This document shows positions 25,713 to 35,022 of a stretch of DNA of 64,000 nucleotides, in pieces. A program made the position numbers and the translations under genes. The stretch comes from Acidobacteriota bacterium (GTDB lineage: Bacteria; Acidobacteriota; Terriglobia; Acidiferrales; UBA7541), in the NCBI GenBank assembly GCA_013289835.1, contig JABCZG010000022.1:19919-83918 (forward strand). Reading direction: 5' to 3'. The notes under the pieces are model-generated. The model was not told the origin of the DNA and did no database searches. It saw nothing but the letters and a program-made list of their open reading frames with translations. Every line of letters starts with the position of its first letter. The first letter of the stretch is position 1.

Positions 25713-26495
25713 CTACGGCTGGCCCAGCCGCCACGCTTCCTCGTGTTGCACTTCAACCATGAACAGCCCGTGAGGTGGGACCGTGGGACCGGACCTTGAC
25801 CTATCCTTCAATTCATACAGACGATCGATGTCCGCCGGTGTCAGCTTGCCGCGGCCGACGTCCAGCAGCGTGCCAACCATCTTTCGAACCATGTAACGAA
25901 GGAACGACCGCCCGCGAACGGTGAAGTGCAGCTCTTCGTTGTCCGGCGTGCGTTCCAACTCCGTGGAATAAATCTCGCGTTCGGTGGCCCGCTCTTTATC
26001 GTCTTCCTCGGACCCCGTGGACGCCGCAAACGAAGCGAAATCGTGCGTCCCAACGAATCGCGCCGCCGCATCGCGCATAGCGTCTTCATCCAGCGGAAAC
26101 GGATAGTACAAGACATAGCGCCAAAGCATGGGCGGCAGGACTCTGCCGCGATAAATCCGGTAGCGATACGTTTTTCCGCGCGCCGACCAGCGCGCATTGA
26201 AATCCGGACCAACTTCTTCCGACGCCGCAATTCGAATCGTGGGCGGAAGCAGCGCGTTCAGTGCTCGTTGAAAATCCTGCGCCGATAGCCCTGACTGCGT
26301 TCGAAAGCTCCCCACTTGCCCCAGCGCATGAACTCCCGCATCCGTGCGGCCCGCGCCATGCAACACTATTTTTTCCTGCGTCAGCCGCTGCAGCACATTG
26401 ACGATCTCCCCTTGGATCGTGGGCTTCCCCGTCTGGATTTGCCAGCCGTGGAAACCAGTTCCGTCGTACGCGATGGTTAACTTGAAATAACGCAT
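25713..26495 (-). CDS. truA: tRNA pseudouridine synthase A
   Basis: Makes pseudouridine at positions 38-40 of tRNA anticodon stems. The 260-residue protein opens MRYFKLTIAYDGTGFHGWQ and carries the catalytic Asp52 in the motif GRTDAGVHA. Later landmarks are ARWSARGKTYRYRIY and RGRSFLRYMVRKMVGTL. The frame is open upstream to 26582, but the ATG at 26495 is the family start. pyrE ends 17 bases upstream, so the two are co-transcribed. Confidence 0.96.
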   Translation of the reverse strand: MRYFKLTIAYDGTGFHGWQIQTGKPTIQGEIVNVLQRLTQEKIVLHGAGRTDAGVHALGQVGSFRTQSGLSAQDFQRALNALLPPTIRIAASEEVGPDFNARWSARGKTYRYRIYRGRVLPPMLWRYVLYYPFPLDEDAMRDAAARFVGTHDFASFAASTGSEEDDKERATEREIYSTELERTPDNEELHFTVRGRSFLRYMVRKMVGTLLDVGRGKLTPADIDRLYELKDRSRSGPTVPPHGLFMVEVQHEEAWRLGQP

Positions 26496-26512
26496 GCGGA
26501 AGGGGGTTCGGT

Positions 26513-27130
26513 CTACGAAGCGATCCGTGCGAAGCGGCTCCCAGGTTTGACTGCCGTGCTGCCCTGCCGGCAGAGCGGGCAATCTTCCGGCTCGAAACTG
26601 GCGATGGGAAGCTGTATCAGTGATTGCGCTTCCACTTCAAATTCGATCTTGCCTCCGCTGCGGTCAATCAGCGCACCGGCGGCAACCACCCGCGCCCCCG
26701 CCTCTTCGACCACGCGTATGGCCTCTTGTGTCGAACCGCCCGTTGTCCAAACATCCTCGACAACTAAAACGTGCCGGTCAGGTGCGAGTGAAAATCCGCG
26801 GCGCAGCGTCATCATTCCGCTGGCGTCCCGCTCGACGAAAAGTGCCGGGACCCCACCGCCAATCGAGTTCTTTGCTTCCGGGAGCGCGCGGGCAACCTCT
26901 TGCCCAATAATCAGCCCTCCGATCGCCGGCGAAACCACTGCCTCGATCCGGGCGTCCGAAAAGAGCCCCGCCAGTGCCTGTCCCAGCTTCTCCGCAAAGC
27001 GCGGGTACTGCACCACCAGTGCGCATTGCACGTAAGTGCCGCTGTGCAGCCCGCTGGACAGTTCAAAGTGGCCGTGGCGAATGGCCCCCGCGGACTCGAA
27101 CATCTTCAGCAATTCTTCGCGTTTCAGCAT
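26513..27130 (-). CDS. pyrE: Orotate phosphoribosyltransferase
   Basis: Pyrimidine biosynthesis: orotate plus PRPP gives OMP. The 205-residue protein has the PRPP loop VLVVEDVWTTGGSTQEA, the flexible-loop lysine/arginine region FVERDASGMMTLRRGFSLAP, and the start GAIRHGHFELSSGLHSGTYVQ. A C-terminal extension contains a cysteine pair (ASFEPEDCPLCRQGS) which is unusual for plain PyrE; it resembles a small metal-binding tail seen in some members. It is first in a leftward truA unit and divergent from the TolC-like gene. Confidence 0.95.
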   Translation of the reverse strand: MLKREELLKMFESAGAIRHGHFELSSGLHSGTYVQCALVVQYPRFAEKLGQALAGLFSDARIEAVVSPAIGGLIIGQEVARALPEAKNSIGGGVPALFVERDASGMMTLRRGFSLAPDRHVLVVEDVWTTGGSTQEAIRVVEEAGARVVAAGALIDRSGGKIEFEVEAQSLIQLPIASFEPEDCPLCRQGSTAVKPGSRFARIAS

Positions 27131-27458
27131 GCGGCCCAGCTAACCGCTGGCAGCTCCTAAGCGTCGAAGTGTCAGCAGCCTAGCCGCCGTCTCACGCATT
27201 GTCAAGGAACAGTGCCCCTGCTAAACTTTCCCATCCGTTTCCGGACCAGGCCGGGGCCGTAGCAGTGGCTCTTCCGGCTGGCTTCCCTGATCGCTGTGGG
27301 GTGGTCGCGCATTGGGTTCGCACCGCAGCCTCAATCACCAGGCGTGCCTCAAAACCAGCCACTTGGATGAAACAAATTCCATCGTTAGAGCGTTTTACAG
27401 AGTTGAGAACAAATAAAACGTCCCTTTGGGACAGAAATATCGAGGGGTGAAGACAATT
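27131..27458. other. Divergent intergenic region between pyrE and TolC-like gene
   Basis: About 328 bases that must contain the promoters of both genes. Bases 27360-27440 are AT-rich, the likely TolC promoter, with TTGAGA near 27401 as one weak -35 candidate. I found no hairpin of note and no RNA gene. Confidence 0.35.
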
Positions 27459-29534
27459 ATGACAACTCTCTGGGGGACCACCAGGCGTTTCATCCGGCGG
27501 ACCACAGCGCAGCGCCTCCGTATGTGCCACGCCAAGCCTCTTCTGGCCGCTTTCCTGGCTGCTTTGCTTGTCGCCGGGCCCATCTCCCCGGCCTTCGCGC
27601 AAAATCCTCCGTCCAATTCTGCCCCTGAACCCAAGGAGTCCACAATCGCTCCGGTCTCTTCGCTGGGGCTCGGCAAACACAATTTTTCCAAGGGTCCAAG
27701 CGCCTTTCCGAACATCCTTAAGCCGTATCAGTCCATCCACGTCGAGCCGTCGGTGCTCACCAATTCTCCGCGCATTGACCAGCTCGTCCAAGACGGCAAA
27801 CTACAAATCAGCCTTCAGGACGCTGTCGAACTCGCCTTGGAGAACAGCTTGGACATCGCCGTGCAGCGCTATTACCCATGGATCGCGGACGACAGCATCC
27901 TCAAAGCCAATTCCGGCGCTTTTGGCTATGGCACTCCGGGGGCGGCCATCGCTGGTTCGTCAGCAAGCATCAACCCATTTGCCCTCACCATCGTGACGTA
28001 CGATCCGCTGATCTTTAGCACCATATCGGTCGCCGACATCTCCACGCCCATCAACAACCCTTTCCTTTCCGGTACAGGCACAGCCGCCCTCACTGGTCTT
28101 ATTTCGCACTCCACGCAGTTCAACAACCAGTACTCGCAGACGTTCGAGACCGGCACGAACATCACCGTGAGCTGGAATAACACGCGCAGTTCCTCTTCTG
28201 CCGCCAACTTTTTCAACCCAGCCGTTAGCTCTACGCTTTCCTTCTCTTTTACCCAACCGCTCTTGAACGGCTTCGGCCTCGCCGTCGGCACCCGCAACAT
28301 CCGCATCGCGAAGAACAACCGCAAAATTGCCGACTGGGCTTTCGCGCAGCAGGCCATTACCACTATCACGAACACCATCACCGATTATTGGGAGTTGGTC
28401 TACGCACGTGAGAACGTCCGCGTGAATCAGCAAGCCGTCACCGTTTCCGAAAAGCTCTACAACGACAACAAGAAGCAGCTGGAGATCGGCAGCATGGCGC
28501 CGCTGGACGTGACTCGCGCGGAATCCGAACTCGCCACCGACCGCCAGAATCTCATCGTCGCCCAGACTGTGCAGTTGCAGGATGAACAGATTCTGAAGAA
28601 CGCCATTTCCAAGGACCCGCTGGCCGCCAATCTGATCAACGTCGAAATTATTCCCACGGATCAACCGAAGCAGCCGGCGGCCATCGAGACAGCCTCCTTC
28701 GAAGAATCCGTCAAGGAAGCCTTCGACAAGCGCCCCGACCTTCAGGAGCAGCTTCTGAATCTGAAGAACGCCGGAATTGACGTGCAGGCCACCCGCAACG
28801 CTTTGCTCCCGACACTCGCCGTCGGCGGCTTTTACCAATCCACGGGATTGGCCGGCAATCAGGTAACGTCCACAACCACAACCGTTGCCGGCACGCCGGT
28901 CGTCGACGCCGCCGGAAATCCGGTTCCGGGCTTGTTTCTACCCGCACCGCAGGTTACGCCGACTGGCACAACACAGGCGGGATTCACGACCGCACAGAGC
29001 CAGATCTTCCATAACCAATTTCCGGAATACGCGGCTCAATTGACACTGACTCTCCCGTTGCGCAACCGCTCCGCCGAAGCCGACAATGCTCGCTCGCTTC
29101 TCGTTCAGCGCCAGCTCGAAACGCAAATGCAGCAGCTCAAAAATGCCGCCCTCCTCGATGTGCGCAACACCTACATCGCGTTGACACAGGACCGCGCTCA
29201 GGTCGCCGCCGCCAGCAAGGCGCGCGAACTCCAACAGCAAACCTTCGATGCCGAACAGAAAAAGTATCAGCTCGGCGCCTCCACCGTTTATCTCGTCATT
29301 CAGACCCAACGCGACCTCATCTCCGCCCAAGGCACCGAACTGCGTGCCCTGGCCAATCTGGAAGAGGCCAAGGCCAATTATGAACGCGCCCTGGGACGCA
29401 CCTTGGAAGTCAATCGCGTGAGCATCGCCGACGCCAAGAGTGGCGAAGTCGAGCGCCAGACGCTCATCCCCGGAACTTTGCACGGTCACGTCGTTGGCAC
29501 GGAGAGACTCTTCTCCGACGCAGGCCAGAAATAA
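27459..29534 (+). CDS. TolC-family outer membrane efflux protein
   Basis: Trimeric outer-membrane channel component of tripartite efflux or type I secretion, 691 residues. A basic N-terminus is followed by a signal peptide (LLAAFLAALLVAGPISPAFAQ). The helical repeats are clear: LQDAVELALENSLDIAVQRYYP, NNRKIADWAFAQQAITTITNT, SEKLYNDNKKQLEIGSMAPLDVTRAESELATDRQN and KARELQQQTFDAEQKKYQLGASTVYLVIQTQRDL. It is longer than TolC by an extra stretch rich in Thr, Ala and Pro (about residues 465-520). The chosen ATG has GAGGGGTG 10 bases upstream; another Met 21 codons downstream also fits. No pump or adaptor genes adjoin it. Confidence 0.9.
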   Translation: MTTLWGTTRRFIRRTTAQRLRMCHAKPLLAAFLAALLVAGPISPAFAQNPPSNSAPEPKESTIAPVSSLGLGKHNFSKGPSAFPNILKPYQSIHVEPSVLTNSPRIDQLVQDGKLQISLQDAVELALENSLDIAVQRYYPWIADDSILKANSGAFGYGTPGAAIAGSSASINPFALTIVTYDPLIFSTISVADISTPINNPFLSGTGTAALTGLISHSTQFNNQYSQTFETGTNITVSWNNTRSSSSAANFFNPAVSSTLSFSFTQPLLNGFGLAVGTRNIRIAKNNRKIADWAFAQQAITTITNTITDYWELVYARENVRVNQQAVTVSEKLYNDNKKQLEIGSMAPLDVTRAESELATDRQNLIVAQTVQLQDEQILKNAISKDPLAANLINVEIIPTDQPKQPAAIETASFEESVKEAFDKRPDLQEQLLNLKNAGIDVQATRNALLPTLAVGGFYQSTGLAGNQVTSTTTTVAGTPVVDAAGNPVPGLFLPAPQVTPTGTTQAGFTTAQSQIFHNQFPEYAAQLTLTLPLRNRSAEADNARSLLVQRQLETQMQQLKNAALLDVRNTYIALTQDRAQVAAASKARELQQQTFDAEQKKYQLGASTVYLVIQTQRDLISAQGTELRALANLEEAKANYERALGRTLEVNRVSIADAKSGEVERQTLIPGTLHGHVVGTERLFSDAGQK

Positions 29535-29556
29535 TCGAGCGCGTATCCTGCTCGAG

Positions 29557-29590
29557 CCGGCCCGGACGCTCAGTTTCGGGCCGGTTTTTT
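29557..29590 (+). terminator. Rho-independent terminator of the TolC-like gene
   Basis: CCGGCCCG (29557-29564) pairs with CGGGCCGG (29577-29584) around a 12-base loop, then six T. It lies 23 bases after the stop codon. A downstream promoter is thus needed for the mutase genes. Confidence 0.85.
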
Positions 29591-29729
29591 GTTTGCGTCC
29601 GATCTTTCGTGTTTCCCTCTTCCATGCTGCGCTGCCAGCCAACGCTTGCCCCTCCCCATCCTTTCGAATAGCATTAACTTTGTACCGATTCGAATCGCCG
29701 TTTGAGCTTTTCCCCGGGAGCGACGCCGC

Positions 29730-31448
<1,719 letters not shown>

Positions 31449-31451
31449 CTC

Positions 31452-31853
31452 ATGCCCGAAAAGAAAATCAGAGTCCTAATCGCCAAGCCCGGCCTCGACG
31501 GCCACGACCGCGGCGCCAAAGTCATCGCGCGCGCCCTCCGCGACGCTGGCATGGAAGTGATCTACACCGGCCTCCGCCAGACCCCGGAGATGATCGCCTC
31601 CGCCGCCATTCAAGAAGACGTTGACGTCATCGGCCTCTCCATTCTCTCCGGCGCCCACAACACCATCTGCCCGCAACTCATGAAACTCCTCCACGACAAA
31701 GGCATGACCGATGTCACCGTCCTCATCGGCGGCATCATCCCCGCCGCCGACATTCCCGCCCTGAAACAATCCGGCATCGCCGAAGTCTTCCTCCCCGGAA
31801 CTTCCACGCAGGACATTGTCGAATTCATCCACAAACGCATCCCGCGCCAGTAG
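31452..31853 (+). CDS. Small cobalamin-binding subunit of the acyl-CoA mutase
   Basis: The 133-residue B12 domain. The lower-ligand histidine lies in GLDGHDRGAKVIARAL (DxHxxG), followed by GLSILSGAHNTICPQL and VLIGGIIPAADIPALKQSG, the standard Rossmann-like cobalamin fold. It begins three bases after the large-subunit stop, so both are translated from one message. It needs a G-protein chaperone (MeaB/ArgK) that is not in the window. Confidence 0.95.
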   Translation: MPEKKIRVLIAKPGLDGHDRGAKVIARALRDAGMEVIYTGLRQTPEMIASAAIQEDVDVIGLSILSGAHNTICPQLMKLLHDKGMTDVTVLIGGIIPAADIPALKQSGIAEVFLPGTSTQDIVEFIHKRIPRQ

Positions 31854-31874
31854 TAACCTCCGCTCCACTCAAAT

Positions 31875-32969
31875 TCACTTCTTCCCGCTCGTGTTCCGTT
31901 CCCGGTAAACCTTCCGCATATCACGATTGATATGTTTGATCCGCTGCTTCGCTTCCACCCGCGCCTCCGGATCCACTTTCCGTCTCAAGAATTCCTGTTC
32001 CTTCAGAAGTTTGCGCTGACTCTCCAGCCGCGCTTGGTCCAGCGTTCCCGCTCCCACCGCCGCGCGTATCGCGCATCCCGGTTCCGCTTCATGTTTGCAG
32101 TCGCCGAACCGGCACTGCGCCGCCAGCAAATCAATATCCGCGAAAACTTCGGCGAGCCCCTCCTCCGCGTCCCACAACTGCACTTCCCGCAGCCCCGGCG
32201 TATCCATCAGCAGCGCGCCACCCGGCAGAACAAATAGCTCCCGCACCGTCGTGGTGTGCCGCCCGCGGCTATCTCCTTCTCGCACAGCCTGAACCTCCTG
32301 CCGCGATTCCTCCAGAAGCCGGTTAGCCACCGTAGACTTCCCCACTCCCGAAGAGCCCAGCAGCACAAACGTTTGCCCCGGCGTGAGCATTTTCTCTAGT
32401 TCTTCGAATCCCTCCCCTGTCCTGGCGCTGATGAGATACACCGGCGCGCCCAGCGCCACGCGTTCTATCTCTGCCGCCCGTGCCAGCGGATCAGCGCACG
32501 CATCCGCCTTGTTCAACACCAGCGCCGGTTTCGCCCCGGACTCCCAACACTGCGCAAGGTATCGCTCCATGCGCCGTGGATTGAAATCGCCATCCAGCGC
32601 GGACACCAGCAAAGCTGTGTCCACATTTGCGGCGATCACTTGTTCCTCCACCTTCTTTCCCGGCGATTTGCGCACAAACCGGCTGCGCCTCGGCAATACT
32701 TCGAGAATGAGCGCGGACTTTTCCCCATCGCGAATTTCGACCGCCACCCAATCGCCTACAGCGGGCCATTCGGCATCCGCGTCCGCCGCCAGCCGCAGTT
32801 TGCCGCTTGCTTCCGCCCAACATTCTGCAAACCCTCCCGCCACCCGCCAGAATCCGCGTTGCTGCGCAATCACTCGTGCCGGCACGGCGCCGTCTACCGC
32901 TCCATCGTGCCAGATCGCATCAAAGTACGAATTCCATCCCCATCGAAAATTCGCTTGAAAATCAGCCAC
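31875..32969 (-). CDS. rsgA: Ribosome small-subunit-dependent GTPase A
   Basis: Circularly permuted GTPase aiding late 30S assembly, 364 residues. The OB-fold N-terminus precedes GTPase motifs in permuted order: NKAD (G4), then GSSGVGKSTVANRL (G1), then DTPGLREVQ (G3). A zinc knuckle follows: CRFGDCKHEAEPGC. A GTG at 32969 has a strong site (GGGAGGA, 6 bases before) and fits the family start; an upstream GTG at 32999 has none. It converges on the mutase genes with a 21-base gap. Confidence 0.93.
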   Translation of the reverse strand: MADFQANFRWGWNSYFDAIWHDGAVDGAVPARVIAQQRGFWRVAGGFAECWAEASGKLRLAADADAEWPAVGDWVAVEIRDGEKSALILEVLPRRSRFVRKSPGKKVEEQVIAANVDTALLVSALDGDFNPRRMERYLAQCWESGAKPALVLNKADACADPLARAAEIERVALGAPVYLISARTGEGFEELEKMLTPGQTFVLLGSSGVGKSTVANRLLEESRQEVQAVREGDSRGRHTTTVRELFVLPGGALLMDTPGLREVQLWDAEEGLAEVFADIDLLAAQCRFGDCKHEAEPGCAIRAAVGAGTLDQARLESQRKLLKEQEFLRRKVDPEARVEAKQRIKHINRDMRKVYRERNTSGKK

Positions 32970-33207
32970 TGGAAATCCTCCCGCAGCCTGACACAACACA
33001 CGGCTGCCGCTCGTGCTAATTCAAAACATCACGAACTGTGTTGGATCAAAAGAGCGGGAGGGAGGGACTCGGCTAAAACAAACGATCCGCGGAGGCACAC
33101 CCGCCGGCATGAACTTTGCTCATGGTTCGCACAGGCGCCTCCTCGGTTGAAATAAGCAGCTTCCCAAGCATCACGGAACTGCTCACGCGGAGATCGTAGC
33201 AATCGAG

Positions 33208-34767
33208 TCAGTCTCCGTCAACCCTTCCTCCAAGCGTCAGATTGGCGCCAGCCCGTACTGGATGGCCGTGCCAAGCCGTGAAAGCCTCTCTGACCAGACT
33301 GAAAATCGTCCGCCGATTCTGGTAAATCAATTTCAGCCACGCCAAAGGCCCCATCTGCGGAAAATAAATTCCACGGAAACACATTCGAGCGATAAAAATA
33401 TTGATCCGGTACCCCACCGGCTTGTCCCTCAACGATTCGACCGCTTGCGCCATGGCCTCCGGGCTGTACGCGCTGGCCCATCCGGCCTTCACCTCGGCGT
33501 GCGCTTCCGCGATGCTCATCCTTAGTGGAGTGTGTGCCATCTCAAACGGAATGAACTTTTGCCAGTGCTTCGGCCGCGTCAGCCTCCCAGCGGCCTCCAG
33601 TCGTTTGTAAAGCGGCGTCGCCGGCAAGGGCGTCAGCAAGCCAAAGATCGGTAAGCCTGCGGGCCAAGTCCGGATCTCCTTCAACGTTCTCTCCGCGACG
33701 CCCACCGTGTCGTTGTCCATGCCGAAAATAAAGGACGTAATCGCATACACGTTCCGCAGAGCAAGCCTCTGTAGCACCGCGGCATACTCCCCCGGCTTGT
33801 TGAAACCCTTATTCACGTCGGCGAGATTCGCGGGATCAATCGACTCCATGCCGATGAAGACCCACTTCCCACCGGAGGCCGCGATCAGGTCCACGAGTTC
33901 CTCATCGCGCAGAAGATTGGCACTGATCTGCGCCACCCAGTGCACCTGCGCGCCCGCCGCGATGATGTCGCGCAGCAGCGATTTCGTGCGCTTGATATTG
34001 ATCGCAAAATTATCGTCAATGAAGAAGACGGCAATCTGTCCGCCCTCGCTTTTGGCACGAGCTTTCAAAAGCAGAAGTTCATTCACGACGCTTTCATTGG
34101 TGCGAAAACGGACGGAGTCCCCAAAAAATCCCGTGACCGTGCAGAACTCGCACCCATACGGGCAGCCGCGCCCAGACTCCATCGGAATAATTCGAAAAGT
34201 ACCCCAGCCATCCCCGATTTTCTGCAGCGTGCGCGCCGCCATTTTCGGAACCAAATTAAATTGGTTCAGATTGATCTTGTCCCAGGGAATTACGGGATAT
34301 TTCTTCAGGCTTGGCTTGCTCTCCTGCCCAAATGCATCCACGGGAGCATAAACATCCTTGAGCTGGCCGCGCGCGGCATCCTCCACTATCCTGGGCCAGG
34401 TTTCATCCGCTTCTCCGAGCGCCACCGCATCCGCGTGCCGCAGCCCTCCGTCTCGGCCGAGCGCTTCGTCAGCCTCCTCCGTAACGTGCGGCCCACCCAT
34501 GACCACCGGAACGCCCACGGCGCGGATTGCGTCGGCCATGCGGTACGCCTTTGCGATCATCCGCGTCATCGCCCCAATCCCCACCAGCCCGATGTTGTGC
34601 TCCCGCACATAGCTCGCGATTCCGGCTTCATCCATCGGCTGCGCATTGCCATCGATCAGCACCACTTCGTGCCCTTCCGGAGTCAACGCTTGCAGCAGAA
34701 ACATCCACAGATGCGGCATAAAGTTGCGTGTAACCCCATTGTCCGGGTTGTAAAGCAGAATTTTCAT
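33208..34767 (-). CDS. B12-binding radical SAM enzyme
   Basis: A 519-residue protein with an N-terminal cobalamin-binding domain (residues 1-130; GIGAMTRMIAKAYRMADAIR, VVMGGPHVTEEADEAL) and a radical SAM domain with the 4Fe-4S motif GCPYGCEFC (CxxxCxxC). The C-terminal third has MAHTPLRMSIAEAHAEV. Such proteins methylate or rearrange unactivated carbons; relatives act in hopanoid and natural-product biosynthesis. No lipid or antibiotic genes lie next to it, so substrate is unknown. It has a single-gene unit; a 24-bp palindrome lies about 170 bases upstream of its start. Confidence 0.88.
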   Translation of the reverse strand: MKILLYNPDNGVTRNFMPHLWMFLLQALTPEGHEVVLIDGNAQPMDEAGIASYVREHNIGLVGIGAMTRMIAKAYRMADAIRAVGVPVVMGGPHVTEEADEALGRDGGLRHADAVALGEADETWPRIVEDAARGQLKDVYAPVDAFGQESKPSLKKYPVIPWDKINLNQFNLVPKMAARTLQKIGDGWGTFRIIPMESGRGCPYGCEFCTVTGFFGDSVRFRTNESVVNELLLLKARAKSEGGQIAVFFIDDNFAINIKRTKSLLRDIIAAGAQVHWVAQISANLLRDEELVDLIAASGGKWVFIGMESIDPANLADVNKGFNKPGEYAAVLQRLALRNVYAITSFIFGMDNDTVGVAERTLKEIRTWPAGLPIFGLLTPLPATPLYKRLEAAGRLTRPKHWQKFIPFEMAHTPLRMSIAEAHAEVKAGWASAYSPEAMAQAVESLRDKPVGYRINIFIARMCFRGIYFPQMGPLAWLKLIYQNRRTIFSLVREAFTAWHGHPVRAGANLTLGGRVDGD

Positions 34768-34938
34768 CCGTTCGTCTCCATCCCGGTGGCCGTTTCCTCG
34801 GTGCTGAACAGACCAAGGCCACTCCCCGGTGTCGGTTCATCAGCAGTTTGTCGAACGGGCACAACAAGACCCTAGGAACCGTTTTTAAGCGCACCACGGT
34901 CCCCTGCCTTGGAGGAGATTATTTTGAAGTTTCTATTA

Positions 34939-34962
34939 AAACTGTTCAATATTGAACAGTTT
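34939..34962. promoter_or_regulatory. Perfect 24-bp palindrome, probable operator
   Basis: AAACTGTTCAAT (34939-34950) is followed directly by its exact complement ATTGAACAGTTT (34951-34962). Perfect symmetry of this length is typical of a dimeric regulator site such as TetR or MarR types. On the minus strand TTGAAC inside it could act as a -35 for the radical SAM gene, with an AAATAAT-like -10 about 18 bases on. No regulator gene adjoins it. Confidence 0.55.
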
Positions 34963-35022
34963 GTCTCAAACGCTATCTTTCATCGTTTTCTGCGGATTCG
35001 TCACCAACTCTGGTTCCGACAA

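Noticed and set aside
29591..29729. Cobalamin riboswitch ahead of the B12-dependent mutase
   Set aside because: The gap after the terminator is only 139 bases, and I could not find the conserved B12-box-like core or a second terminator.
33208..34767. Assignment of the radical SAM gene as a hopanoid methylase (hpnP-like)
   Set aside because: The domain order fits, but no hopanoid genes adjoin it and many B12 radical SAM enzymes share this layout, so a symbol would be a guess.
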